Positions 1 through 8,535 of a DNA stretch of 64,000 bases are shown here, piece by piece. The stretch is from contig JAEXRH010000012.1 in the NCBI GenBank assembly GCA_023438065.1, positions 558,001-622,000 of the forward strand, in the 5' to 3' direction. The notes under the pieces are model-generated. The model searched no databases. It worked only from the letters and a program-made list of their open reading frames with translations, and was not told the origin of the DNA. This DNA is from Spirochaetota bacterium. GTDB taxonomy: Bacteria; Spirochaetota; Spirochaetia; Treponematales; Treponemataceae. The translations under genes and the position numbers were made by a program. The number at the start of each line of letters is the position of its first letter. Position 1 is the stretch's first letter.

Positions 1-794
1 CCGATCGCCTGCATCCCCGGGTCGGAAGGGCCGTACCCCGCCTTCACGAGCGAGGCGAACTCTCCCTCGAGCCCCGAATCGAACATCGCGTCCACGCGGG
101 CGTTTATGCGGGCGTTCAGCTCATCCCGGGGACGCTCGATCGCCAGGGAGAGGAAGCGGAAACCGCGTCGGAACGAGCACGGGAGGGCGAAGGACGAGAG
201 GGGACGGGACGACGCGTGAAACACCTCGAGAGCCCGGGCGATACGGTATTCGTCGTTCGGGTGAATCCGCGCGGCGGACTCGGGGTCGAGAGCGCGAAGC
301 TCCTCCATGAGCCGATCAGGCCCTTCCGCGCGCATCCGTTCGAGTATTTCCGCGCGGAGGGCGGGATCCGACTCCGGGGTCTCGGGAAGCCCGAAGAGGA
401 AGTTTTTCACGTAAAAACCCGTGCCTCCGAGCACGACGGGAAGCTTTCCGCGCGAAGCTATGTCGCGGCACGCCTCGTCGGCGAGACGGACGAAATCTCC
501 CGCGCAAAACTGCTCGTCGGGGTCGCGAATGTCTATGAGATGATGGGGAAGGGATTCAAGAAGGGCTTTGTCGGGCTTCGCGGTGCCGATATCCATGCCC
601 CGATACACTTGCATGGAATCCGCGCTGATGACCTCGGCCAGCCCGCGGAAGCGCGCGTCGATGCCGAAAGGGACGGGACGTTCGCCGTCGGCGAAAACGG
701 CCTCGGCGAGGGCGGTCTTTCCGGAGGCAGTCGGACCGAAAACCACGAGAACCGGAAGGCCCGGGCCGTCGGGATTATCGGCGGGATCCGACAT
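1..794 (-). CDS. miaA: tRNA dimethylallyltransferase MiaA, first copy (C-terminus cut by window edge)
   Basis: MiaA transfers a dimethylallyl group to N6 of A37 in tRNAs that read codons starting with U. The reading frame is open from an ATG at 794 to the window edge, so about 264 residues are visible and the C-terminus is missing. Family blocks are clear: P-loop GPTASGKTALAEAV, ISADSMQVYRGMDIGTAKP, PHHLIDIRDPDEQFCAGDF, and the LPVVLGGTGFYVKNFLFG stretch. It starts 10 bp after the rpoZ stop without its own clear ribosome-binding site, so it is probably translated by coupling within an rpoZ-miaA operon. A second, different miaA lies at 17083-18006. Identification is secure; the 3' end is unknown. 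Confidence 0.93.
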   Translation of the reverse strand, partial: MSDPADNPDGPGLPVLVVFGPTASGKTALAEAVFADGERPVPFGIDARFRGLAEVISADSMQVYRGMDIGTAKPDKALLESLPHHLIDIRDPDEQFCAGDFVRLADEACRDIASRGKLPVVLGGTGFYVKNFLFGLPETPESDPALRAEILERMRAEGPDRLMEELRALDPESAARIHPNDEYRIARALEVFHASSRPLSSFALPCSFRRGFRFLSLAIERPRDELNARINARVDAMFDSGLEGEFASLVKAGYGPSDPGMQAI

Positions 795-804
795 GTCTAT
801 CGCG

Positions 805-999
805 TTACTGGTTCTCGATCTGGTACTCTACCGTCTTGGTAAAGACCTGCTTCGCGGCGAGCGAGACGACCTTGCCGTCGTTTTCCTCGATCTCCGGATC
901 GCGGACCATCGAAAGCTGATAGGCGCGGCGGATCGACGCGCAGGTAATCTCGTATACATTGCCCGTAAACTCGACGAGCTGCTCTAATGGAAATATCAT
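805..999 (-). CDS. rpoZ: RNA polymerase omega subunit-like protein
   Basis: A 64-residue protein beginning MIFPLEQLVEFTGNVYEITC with AAKQVF near the end. It matches the short omega (Rpb6-like) subunit of spirochaetes, which helps assemble RNA polymerase around beta-prime. The family signs are the helical ITCASIRRAYQL segment and the GKVVSLAAKQV segment. It heads an operon with miaA. There is no Shine-Dalgarno before the ATG, but a good promoter (1007-1035) puts its -10 only 7 nt upstream, so the message is probably leaderless. The short length makes the assignment less certain than for enzymes. Confidence 0.75.
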   Translation of the reverse strand: MIFPLEQLVEFTGNVYEITCASIRRAYQLSMVRDPEIEENDGKVVSLAAKQVFTKTVEYQIENQ

Positions 1000-1006
1000 A
1001 ATCCCA

Positions 1007-1035
1007 AATATACAGATTTATCGCCGTTTATACAA
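1007..1035 (-). promoter_or_regulatory. sigma70-type promoter of rpoZ-miaA, leaderless arrangement
   Basis: On the minus strand TTGTAT, 17 nt and TATATT are followed after 7 nt by the rpoZ ATG. The expected transcription start therefore falls at or next to the start codon. It faces away from the hflK promoter in the same intergenic region. Confidence 0.65.
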
Positions 1036-1043
1036 GCGAAACT

Positions 1044-1071
1044 TGCCCCATCGTCCGTATTTGTATACATT
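1044..1071 (+). promoter_or_regulatory. candidate promoter of hflK-hflC
   Basis: TTGCCC, 16 nt and TACATT precede hflK. The resulting leader of roughly 18 nt contains the GGAGG ribosome-binding site just before the ATG at 1096. The -35 is imperfect, so this is a candidate only. Confidence 0.4.
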
Positions 1072-1095
1072 TAAGGGTATCTTTACGGAGGTTCT

Positions 1096-2121
1096 ATGGA
1101 TTTCAGCAACGGTAAACGCGGGGGGAACGGACTTCCCCCGTGGCTTTCGCCCTCGGTCATGCTCCTTACCGTCCTCGCCGTCCTCGCGCTCGTACTCGCG
1201 GGAACGGGTTTTTTCATCGTCGACCAAACCGAAGAGGCGGTCATCACCCGTTTCGGCAAATTTCGGGAGACGGTCGGACCGGGCCTCCATTTCAAGATCC
1301 CGTTCGGGGTCGATAAAAGCTACAACGTCCCGACCAAGGTCGTGCAGACCGAGCAATTCGGATTCAGGACCGTCAAGGGCGGCGTGCAGACGACCTACGA
1401 GAACAACATGACCGGAGAGTCGACCATGCTCACCGGGGACCTTAACATCATCGACGTTGAGTGGATCATCCAGTACCGGATAGACGACCCGAAGGCGTGG
1501 CTCTTCAACGTCAACCGCGACGTGCGGATGATGACCATCAGGGACGTGTCCCGCTCGGTCATCAATACCCTCGTCGGCGACCGCGGCATCCTCGACATCA
1601 TCGGCCCGGAGCGAACGTCCATCGAGACGAACGCGGTGACAATGATGAACGAGAAGCTCGACGAGTTCGGCCTCGGCGTGCGCGTCTCTACCGTGCAGCT
1701 CCAGAACATCGTGCCTCCCGCGGGCGTCCAGTCCGCGTTCGAGGACGTCAACAAGGCGATCCAGGACATGAACCGCCTGATCAACGAGGGCAAGCAAGCC
1801 TACAACACCGAGATTCCGAAGGCGGCCGGAGAGGCCCAGCAACTGCTCCAGATCGCCGAAGGCTACGCCACCGAGCGCGTCAACCGCGCGAAGGGCGACG
1901 TCGCCCGCTTCAACGCGGTCTACTCCGAATACCGGAAGGCTCCCGAGGTAACCCGCAAGCGGCTCTACATCGAGGCGGTCGAGAACGTGTTCTCGGGGGA
2001 CGAGGGCACGACCCTCGTCGATAAACGGCTCGACAGTCTTCTCCCGGTAAAGAATCTCACGAAACAGGCGGTCGCGGGCCAGCAGGTCGCGGGCGCGCAG
2101 GCGCAAGGTGGTACTCAATGA
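1096..2121 (+). CDS. hflK: HflK, SPFH/prohibitin-family membrane protein
   Basis: HflK pairs with HflC to form a large membrane assembly that, in other bacteria, encloses and modulates the FtsH protease. The 341-residue protein has one N-terminal membrane segment (about residues 16-38), then the SPFH signature VDQTEEAVITRFGKF and a long helical C-terminal part (QAYNTEIPKAAGEAQQLLQ). GGAGG lies 6 nt before the ATG. The stop overlaps the hflC start by 4 bp, so the pair is translationally coupled. The C-terminal Gln/Ala/Gly-rich tail is normal for the family. Confidence 0.93.
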   Translation: MDFSNGKRGGNGLPPWLSPSVMLLTVLAVLALVLAGTGFFIVDQTEEAVITRFGKFRETVGPGLHFKIPFGVDKSYNVPTKVVQTEQFGFRTVKGGVQTTYENNMTGESTMLTGDLNIIDVEWIIQYRIDDPKAWLFNVNRDVRMMTIRDVSRSVINTLVGDRGILDIIGPERTSIETNAVTMMNEKLDEFGLGVRVSTVQLQNIVPPAGVQSAFEDVNKAIQDMNRLINEGKQAYNTEIPKAAGEAQQLLQIAEGYATERVNRAKGDVARFNAVYSEYRKAPEVTRKRLYIEAVENVFSGDEGTTLVDKRLDSLLPVKNLTKQAVAGQQVAGAQAQGGTQ

Positions 2122-3104
2122 ACAACAAGACTCTTCCGACGGTCATCGCCGTCGCCGCGATTCTCCTCGCCTTTCTCGCGAGCAATCCCTTTTTCGTCGT
2201 CGACGAGGGGAACCAGGTCGTCATCACCCGTTTCGGCCAGATCGTCGCGTCCACCCCGCAGGCGGGGCTTCACGTGCGCGTGCCCTTCGTCGACAAGGTC
2301 ATCACCTACCCCGAGACGCTCATGGCGCTCGACGGCGACGATCAGCGCATCCCGACGAAGGAAAATCAGTTCATCGTCGTCGACACCACGAGCCGCTGGC
2401 GGATCGTCGATCCCGTCATGTTCTACGAATCCGTGACGACCGTCGACGCCGCGTACTCGCGCCTGAGCGACATCATCGACTCGTCGGTTCGCACGGTCAT
2501 CACCTCGTCGAGCATCACCGACGTCGTCAGGAATTCCAACCTCATCAACGAGCTCAAGCATCAGGAGAACTTCGCCCTCGGCGGCGACGCCGACGCCGTC
2601 GAGATCGGCCAGCTCAACACCGCCGAGAAGGCAGTCTACGAGCCGATCTCGCGCGGCAGGCAGGCGCTCAGCAACGAGATGGCCGAGATCGCGAAGCCCA
2701 AGGTCGCGGGCTTCGGCATCGAGCTCATCGACATCGTGCCCCGCCAGATCAAGTACTCCGACGAGCTTACCGAAAGCGTGTACAACCGCATGATCAAGGA
2801 ACGAAACCAGATCGCGCAGACCTTCCGCTCGACCGGCGAGGGAAAGAAAGCGGAGTGGATGGGAAAGCTCGAGAACGAGAAGAAGAGCATCCTCTCTACC
2901 GCGTACAACAAGGCCGAAAGCATCAAGGGACAGGCGGACGCCGAGGCCTCGCGCATCTACGCGGACGCGTACAGCAAGGACCCCGAGTTCTACGCGTTCT
3001 GGAAGAGCATCGAGTCCTATAAGTCAACGATGCCGAAATTCGAAAAGGTCCTCTCGACGGATATGGACTACTTCAAGTACCTCTATTCGCCGGGCGGCCG
3101 CTAA
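2118..3104 (+). CDS. hflC: HflC, SPFH/prohibitin-family membrane protein
   Basis: Partner of HflK. It is 328 residues with an N-terminal membrane anchor (about residues 7-25), the SPFH core VVDEGNQVVITRFGQIV, and IDIVPRQIKYSDELTESVYNRM in the coiled C-terminal half (written here only in part as a family mark). The start overlaps the end of hflK (ATGA). The next gene begins 2 bp after the stop, so all three are likely one transcript. ftsH is not in the window. Confidence 0.93.
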   Translation: MNNKTLPTVIAVAAILLAFLASNPFFVVDEGNQVVITRFGQIVASTPQAGLHVRVPFVDKVITYPETLMALDGDDQRIPTKENQFIVVDTTSRWRIVDPVMFYESVTTVDAAYSRLSDIIDSSVRTVITSSSITDVVRNSNLINELKHQENFALGGDADAVEIGQLNTAEKAVYEPISRGRQALSNEMAEIAKPKVAGFGIELIDIVPRQIKYSDELTESVYNRMIKERNQIAQTFRSTGEGKKAEWMGKLENEKKSILSTAYNKAESIKGQADAEASRIYADAYSKDPEFYAFWKSIESYKSTMPKFEKVLSTDMDYFKYLYSPGGR

Positions 3105-3106
3105 CG

Positions 3107-4684
3107 ATGGAAATCGTATCGTCACGGAAGATAGACGGGAAGGACTCGCTCGTGATCGCGACTGCAATGAGCGAGCGCGACGCGGCCCGTTCCCGGATCG
3201 CCCAGGAAATCACGATGCCCGGCCTCGTCCTCGAAGCGGACGGCTCGGCGTCCGAGTGGGTCGCCGAGGGCACGAGGCGCGAGGATGACGGAGACGCCGT
3301 ATCGATCGTCGGGCCCGGTTTTCCCGGAACGACGCTCCTCGCGTCGGTCGTCTCGGGCGATCCGAAGGAGGCCTGGGCCTTTCTCCATCGCGCCGCGACG
3401 GCCGTCCTCAAGGCCAGGGCGACGGGACTCGTCGGCGACGATCGGGTGCGCGCCATAGCGTCGGCGGGTCCCGAGGCCATCGTCTGCGGCGCGGACGGTC
3501 GCGTCCTTTTCCTCCCCGCTGATCCCTACGTTCGCGCGCTCGAATCCCACGGGGGAAAGGTCCCCGTCGAAAACCGATCGTTATGGATTCATCCCGACGC
3601 CGACACGATCGACGTCGAACGATCCTTCGCCTTCCTCGTCGGGACGCTCGCGTACCGGATAATCGCCGGTCGCGAGCCGTTTCCCGTTCCCGAGCGATCG
3701 GGAAACCAGGAGATCGACGGCACCGACGAGGAGATCATCGCGCGCAACGTCGGCAAAGCGATATTCGAGCCGATCCACTTGGCCCGTTGGGATATTCGCG
3801 AGCAGGCCGCCGCTTCCATCGACGCGCTCATATCGAGCGAGGTTGCCGCCTCGGTCGATACCCTTCTCGCGTTCGGAGCCGACCTCGATTCTCTCATCGA
3901 CCAGGGAAAGGCCGCTTCCGGAAGCACCGAGGACTTTTCGCGAAAAAAGAGGATCGCGCAGCGCAAACGGGATACGGCGATCGTCCGCGAATCTTTCCTG
4001 CGCCGCCATCACCGTTCGTTCATCATCGGATCGGTCATCGCGTTTTTCGTCGCGATGCTCGCGGGTCTCTACGTCCACGACGTCGCGCAACGGCCCACGA
4101 CCTTCGGCATGGCGCCCGAAGCGGTAATCAGGGGATATTACGAAGCGATCTCGCGTCTCGATCAGGAGATTCCCGCCGCGTACGCGGCGAAAGGCGTCAA
4201 GAACGATTACGACGAAATCGTTTCGCGGCTCTTCGTCTCCGCCAAGATGCGCGAGGCGTACGAGAAGATACACAGCGTCATATCCCCCGTCGCCCTCTTT
4301 CGCGGCGAGGATCCCGGCTCGATGACGGTATTCGGGATGACGCGTTTCGACGCGCAACCCGTGCGCAGGTCGACCACCGAGATACTCTACGACGTTTCTT
4401 ATTATTTGTGGATTCCGGCGGATCCCGGTGCCGAAGGCCCCGCGTCGGCGGAAGCGACCGATAGGCCGGCTTCAGTAACGGGAAAACATCCCTTGAGCAT
4501 CTATTGGTACCGGGAAACCGTGACCCTTTCGTTTCCCAAGGATCGGTGGCTCATCACGAGAATCGAGCCCAAGGACCGCACGCTTATAAACGGCGACGCC
4601 GCGCTCATTCACCCGAAGATCGCCGACGGAACCGCGTCGAGGGAAGGATGGGCTCCGACCGACGAGGAGCTAAAGGCCGAGTGA
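3107..4684 (+). CDS. membrane protein with a possible degenerate kinase-like N-terminal domain
   Basis: A 525-residue protein of unknown function, 2 bp downstream of hflC. The N-terminal ~280 residues are cytoplasmic and contain features that recall a protein-kinase C-lobe: IVCGADGRVLFLP in the position of the catalytic/DFG region and FLVGTLAYRIIAGREPF, like the usual kinase segment ending in GRxPF. No P-loop lysine or HRD/DFG catalytic set is visible, so it would be a pseudokinase at most. One membrane helix follows (about residues 304-326, SFIIGSVIAFFVAMLAGLYV). The ~200-residue C-terminal part is predicted outside the cytoplasm. Its place in the hflKC operon suggests a role with that membrane complex. 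The kinase link is an inference. Confidence 0.6.
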   Translation: MEIVSSRKIDGKDSLVIATAMSERDAARSRIAQEITMPGLVLEADGSASEWVAEGTRREDDGDAVSIVGPGFPGTTLLASVVSGDPKEAWAFLHRAATAVLKARATGLVGDDRVRAIASAGPEAIVCGADGRVLFLPADPYVRALESHGGKVPVENRSLWIHPDADTIDVERSFAFLVGTLAYRIIAGREPFPVPERSGNQEIDGTDEEIIARNVGKAIFEPIHLARWDIREQAAASIDALISSEVAASVDTLLAFGADLDSLIDQGKAASGSTEDFSRKKRIAQRKRDTAIVRESFLRRHHRSFIIGSVIAFFVAMLAGLYVHDVAQRPTTFGMAPEAVIRGYYEAISRLDQEIPAAYAAKGVKNDYDEIVSRLFVSAKMREAYEKIHSVISPVALFRGEDPGSMTVFGMTRFDAQPVRRSTTEILYDVSYYLWIPADPGAEGPASAEATDRPASVTGKHPLSIYWYRETVTLSFPKDRWLITRIEPKDRTLINGDAALIHPKIADGTASREGWAPTDEELKAE

Positions 4685-4710
4685 CGTTCACGGTTCCCGA
4701 CCGTATTCGG

Positions 4711-4759
4711 CCAGCGAAAAAAAAGACGCGGCAATGAGCCGCGTCTTTTTTTTCGCTGG
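4711..4759. terminator. bidirectional intrinsic terminator between the hflKC operon and lepB
   Basis: A perfect 22-bp inverted repeat (arms 4711-4732 and 4738-4759) with a 5-nt loop, AATGA. Each arm carries a run of eight A or T outside a GC-rich GACGCGGC core, so it should terminate transcription from both converging sides. Confidence 0.9.
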
Positions 4760-4783
4760 TCGTTCAGCGTCTCGGGTCCCGGA

Positions 4784-6460
4784 TCACTCCGGTTTGCCCG
4801 CGCGCGAGAGCGGCCAGAATCGGAACTGCGCGCTTCCGAGGATGCGCGTGACGGGCACGTACTGCGGGGCGAGATATGATACGTACGCGAGAGACCAAGG
4901 GTCTTTCCGGTCTATGGCGATGCGACGCTTCTCGTACGAATGGCGCATGTCGAGGGAGTTGAAGCGGTTGTCGCCCATCATGAAATACGAGTCCGCGGGA
5001 ATGAAGTTGCCGTCCCCCGCGGGGAACTCCATCATGTTCCGCTGGTCGTAGTACGCCATGAAGAAGGCGTACCCGTTCGCGTTCGAGAGGAGGTTGACCC
5101 TGATCGCGTCCTCGTCGAACTGGTTCGCGGTCGCGTTCGCCGCGAAGAGCTCCGCGTCGCGGAGTATCAGATAGCCAAGATCGATCTTCATCATGAGATT
5201 GACGTGAAACGCCTCGCGCTCGTACAGGTTTTCCCGCGCGGGGTCGCGAGTCCAATCGGTCATGAACGCGCGAAACCACGCCGCGCCGCCGTTCGTCGTG
5301 AGAAGCTTCCGCGCGACCTCGTCGTTCTTCGAGAAGAGATCGAAATAGTCGCGCTCCTTGAGCGGGAAAAGATCCCCGGGATCGGTCACCGTGTCCGCGA
5401 CGGGCTTGAGCCGCTCGAAGCGCGCCGCTATCTCGCGGCACGTCCCGGCCGCCTCGGCCTCGTCGAGGTTCGCGCGCATCGACTCGATGGAAAGAAGCTC
5501 GTCGTAATCCTTCTTCGTCATCGGGATCGTCTTCACGAGCGCGCGCTCGGACTGCGGCAGGACGTCCAGGTTCCACGCGGCCCATCGCGCGTCGTCCGCG
5601 ACCGGGGCAAACTCCCTGTCGCCCGCGCGGCGCGAATAGAGAACGCCGTCGACGAGCATGAGTTTTTCCCCGGGAACGCCGGTAATCCGCTTGACCAGGG
5701 GATCGGCCTTCACGTTTCCCATCTCGTCGCGGTTGATGTTCACCGAGGTGAACGTGAGCATGTATACGAGTTGCGAGGCGAACGACTTCACGCGATCGGC
5801 CTTCGTGTCGTTGTAGTGCGGATTCGAGAAGACGACGATGTCGCCCCGCTTGTACGAGCGCATGCGCGGGATTCCGACGTCCGTCAGGGGAAACTTGGGG
5901 CCCGAGGGGGTTTTGAGGACGATGACGCGGTCGCCGATCATGAACTCGGGGACCATGGATTCGGAGGGTATCGCGTAGAGCTGGAATATGAAGAGGTTTA
6001 TGAGGAGCACCAGGCACGCGGCCTGGAGGAGCGCGTCGACCCACTCGAGGATTTGCGCCGCGACCGTCCACCGCGGCTTTACCGCGGGCCCGAGATCGGG
6101 ATAGAGCCGGGCGACGCGTTTTTCCGAGAGCCTCGCGAGAATCGTCACGTCAACGACGGAAACCGCGAGCCACAGAACGACCGAAGCGAGGTCAAGGATG
6201 AAACCGGTCTCGTCGGCGCCGGACCTTCGCACCACGAAAGCCGCGAAGAGGACGAACGGAAGGTACTCGAGGCACTTGCGAAGGACGGAAAGACGCTTGC
6301 GCTCGGGACGCCTCGCGAACCGGAACGAGGCGATCGCGACGAGCGCGACGAAGAGGAGCGAAAGGGGAAAGGCCCAGAACGAACCGTCAAACGAAGGAGT
6401 AAAACAGGTTGCGGAAAAGAGGGCCGCAAGCGAGGCGCAGACAATCAGCGATACATTCAT
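4784..6460 (-). CDS. lepB: signal peptidase I with a long internal insertion
   Basis: Type I signal peptidase cleaves signal peptides at the outer face of the inner membrane. The first ~160 residues hold several hydrophobic segments. Box B, PSESMVPEFMIGDRVIV, gives the catalytic Ser168. Box D, VKRITGVPGEKL, gives the general base Lys257. Box E is MGDNRFNSLDMR. At 558 residues it is far longer than usual (about 200-350). Most of the excess is an insertion of roughly 200 residues between boxes D and E. The start at 6460 is chosen because GGAGG sits just upstream and the sequence becomes hydrophobic there. It diverges from the fumarase gene. Confidence 0.92.
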   Translation of the reverse strand: MNVSLIVCASLAALFSATCFTPSFDGSFWAFPLSLLFVALVAIASFRFARRPERKRLSVLRKCLEYLPFVLFAAFVVRRSGADETGFILDLASVVLWLAVSVVDVTILARLSEKRVARLYPDLGPAVKPRWTVAAQILEWVDALLQAACLVLLINLFIFQLYAIPSESMVPEFMIGDRVIVLKTPSGPKFPLTDVGIPRMRSYKRGDIVVFSNPHYNDTKADRVKSFASQLVYMLTFTSVNINRDEMGNVKADPLVKRITGVPGEKLMLVDGVLYSRRAGDREFAPVADDARWAAWNLDVLPQSERALVKTIPMTKKDYDELLSIESMRANLDEAEAAGTCREIAARFERLKPVADTVTDPGDLFPLKERDYFDLFSKNDEVARKLLTTNGGAAWFRAFMTDWTRDPARENLYEREAFHVNLMMKIDLGYLILRDAELFAANATANQFDEDAIRVNLLSNANGYAFFMAYYDQRNMMEFPAGDGNFIPADSYFMMGDNRFNSLDMRHSYEKRRIAIDRKDPWSLAYVSYLAPQYVPVTRILGSAQFRFWPLSRAGKPE

Positions 6461-6529
6461 ACATCCTCCAAAGTAGCCGTTCGGGAAAGTATAGCAAAAA
6501 GGCGCGAGGAGGGCTATACTGACCGCATC

Positions 6530-8143
6530 ATGGATTTTGACAGAATCAGCCTTCCCGACCCGGCCATCGTCCCAACCCCGGAGGGCGGAATCTCGGTCCC
6601 GGGCAAGGCGCTCACCCTGCTCGCGTCGAAGGCCTTTGAACGGCTTTCGTTCACCTTCACCGAAGAGCATCTCTCCCATCTCGTCGCGGTGGCGCGCACC
6701 GATACAAACAGCCGACAGGATCGTATGGTTGCGGGAATGCTCCTCGAAAACGCCGTAATCTCGGCGCGGGGCGAGTTCCCGCTTTGTCAGGATACCGGCA
6801 TAGCCAACGTCTTCGCGTGGAAAGACCAGGGGGTCAGGACCGACAGGGACGACGCGGAGTCCCTTTCCGACGGAATCGAGGACGCATACCGTAACCGGAA
6901 CCTCCGCCTCTCGACGACCGTACCGTCCTCGCTTTTCGACGAGGCGGACCCCGGCAACAACCTTCCCGCCGAGATCCTCGTAAATGCCTGCCCGCCTCCG
7001 GAAGCGGAAGCCGGCGCCGCGTACCGATTCCTCTTTTGCGCGAAAGGCGGCGGATCGTCGAACAAGACGAGCCTCTTCCAGGGCACGAAGGCGATCCTCA
7101 ACGAGCGGGCCTTCGTCGCGCATCTCGAGCGGGAAATCCCGAAACTCGGGACGGCGGCTTGCCCGCCCTACACCATCGCGTGCGTGGTCGGGGGCTTGAG
7201 TCCGGAACAAAACCTCCTCGCCCTCAAGCTCGCGACCGCGGGCTACTTCGACCGGGAACTCCCCGGATGGGACTATCGCGTTCTCGGCGCGAAACCCTTT
7301 CGCGACGCGGCGATGGAGCGCACGGTACTCGAGATCGCCGAGGGAACCGGGCTCGGCGCGCAGTTCGGGGGCAAGGCTCTCGCCGTATCGGCGCGCGTCC
7401 TGCGCCTCCCCCGACACGGCGCGAGTTGCCCGGTCTCGATCGGGGTGTCATGCTCGGCGCACCGCAACCTCCTCGGGTACGTCGACCGCGAGGGGTTGTG
7501 GCTAGAGCGGACGGTATCGGACCCGCTCTCCCTTCCCGGCCTTGCCGACGCGATCGCGGAAACGCGCGGCCTCGCGCTCGCGTCGGTTCAGCTCGCCCTT
7601 TCGACCGACATGCGGGAGAACGCCCGGGCGCTCGCGGGTCTCAAGCCCGGCACCGGGGTCGTTCTCACCGGCAAGATCCTCGTCGCCCGCGACGCGGCCC
7701 ACGCGCGGTGGAGCGCGCTTCTCGCGGCGGGGAAGCCGCTCCCCGACTACGTTACGCGCTTCCCGATTTTCTACGCTGGTCCCGCGCAAACCCCGCCGGG
7801 CCGCGCGACCGGAAGCGTCGGGCCGACGACCGCGGGCAGGATGGACGACTACGCCGAGGAACTCATGAGCCGCGGCGCGGCGCTCGTCACCCTCGCGAAG
7901 GGAAACCGAAGCGGGAGATGGACCGAGGCGTGCGCCCGCTACGGCGCGACCTACCTCGGCACCGTCGGCGGCGCGGCGGCGCTCATCGCCGACCGGTACG
8001 TTACCCGGAGCGAGATCGTCGACTATCCCGATCTCGGCATGGAAGCGGTCCGCCTCCTTGAGGTTACGGGCCTTCCGGCCTTTGTCGTCACGAACTCCGA
8101 AGGGAGCGATCTCTACGAGGAAATCAGGGAGGAAAAGTCGTGA
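6530..8143 (+). CDS. fumA: class I fumarate hydratase (iron-sulfur fumarase), single chain
   Basis: Interconverts fumarate and malate with an oxygen-sensitive [4Fe-4S] cluster. The 537-residue chain carries both the alpha part (GEFPLCQDTGIANVF, with a cluster cysteine, and CAKGGGSSNKTS) and the beta part (VLTGKILVARDAAHARW, GSVGPTTAGRMDDY), as in FumA/FumB. L(+)-tartrate dehydratase is a close relative, so substrate is inferred. Upstream, TATACT ends 9 nt before the ATG and the nearest GGAGG is about 18 nt away, too far for normal initiation, so the mRNA may be nearly leaderless. The stop overlaps the HPt gene start. Confidence 0.88.
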   Translation: MDFDRISLPDPAIVPTPEGGISVPGKALTLLASKAFERLSFTFTEEHLSHLVAVARTDTNSRQDRMVAGMLLENAVISARGEFPLCQDTGIANVFAWKDQGVRTDRDDAESLSDGIEDAYRNRNLRLSTTVPSSLFDEADPGNNLPAEILVNACPPPEAEAGAAYRFLFCAKGGGSSNKTSLFQGTKAILNERAFVAHLEREIPKLGTAACPPYTIACVVGGLSPEQNLLALKLATAGYFDRELPGWDYRVLGAKPFRDAAMERTVLEIAEGTGLGAQFGGKALAVSARVLRLPRHGASCPVSIGVSCSAHRNLLGYVDREGLWLERTVSDPLSLPGLADAIAETRGLALASVQLALSTDMRENARALAGLKPGTGVVLTGKILVARDAAHARWSALLAAGKPLPDYVTRFPIFYAGPAQTPPGRATGSVGPTTAGRMDDYAEELMSRGAALVTLAKGNRSGRWTEACARYGATYLGTVGGAAALIADRYVTRSEIVDYPDLGMEAVRLLEVTGLPAFVVTNSEGSDLYEEIREEKS

Positions 8144-8535
8144 ACGCGGTTAATTACCGGGAAGCGCTGGAGCGGTTCGAGGGCGACGTGGATATCTACC
8201 TCGAGCTCGTCGACACCTTTCTCGAGTCCGGTTTCGCCGACTTCGACGCGATGCGAAAGGAGTTGGGCGAAGGGATGACGAAGCAGGTTTCCTTCAGGGC
8301 GCACAAGATAAAGGGCGCGTCGCTCACCGTCGGGGCCGACCTTCTCGCGCGACTCGCGGGCGACCTTGAATCCGCGCTCCGCGAAAGGTTACCCGACGAT
8401 ACCCGCTCGGGCGCGCACGATCAAGATCGTGCGCCCGGGGAATGCGCCGGAATTATCGACGAAATCGAGCGCGCGTACGGCGTAACCGTCCGCGAGCTCG
8501 ACGCGATCAGGAACGAGCTCCGAAAACGGCCATGA
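8140..8535 (+). CDS. HPt-domain phosphotransfer protein
   Basis: A 131-residue protein matching a stand-alone histidine phosphotransfer domain. The phospho-acceptor is the histidine in FRAHKIKGASLTVGADLL, the usual HxxKG pattern of HPt domains. Such proteins relay phosphate between hybrid kinases and response regulators. It starts with GTG at 8140, overlapping the fumarase stop (GTGA) and preceded by GGAGG, so it is coupled to fumarase, an unusual partner. Its 3' end overlaps the convergent TatD-family gene by 29 bp. The residues near 85-108 (DDTRSGAHDQDRAPGE) look like a variable loop. Confidence 0.82.
   Translation: MNAVNYREALERFEGDVDIYLELVDTFLESGFADFDAMRKELGEGMTKQVSFRAHKIKGASLTVGADLLARLAGDLESALRERLPDDTRSGAHDQDRAPGECAGIIDEIERAYGVTVRELDAIRNELRKRP

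Noticed and set aside
1018..2118. Long minus-strand frame opposite hflK
   Set aside because: Composition and absence of a start region mark it as a shadow of the real hflK frame in GC-rich DNA.
4940..6529. Long open frame on the plus strand running into the fumarase gene
   Set aside because: It is the reverse shadow of lepB; its sequence is Arg/Glu/Val-rich without motifs, and the fumarase family starts at 6530.
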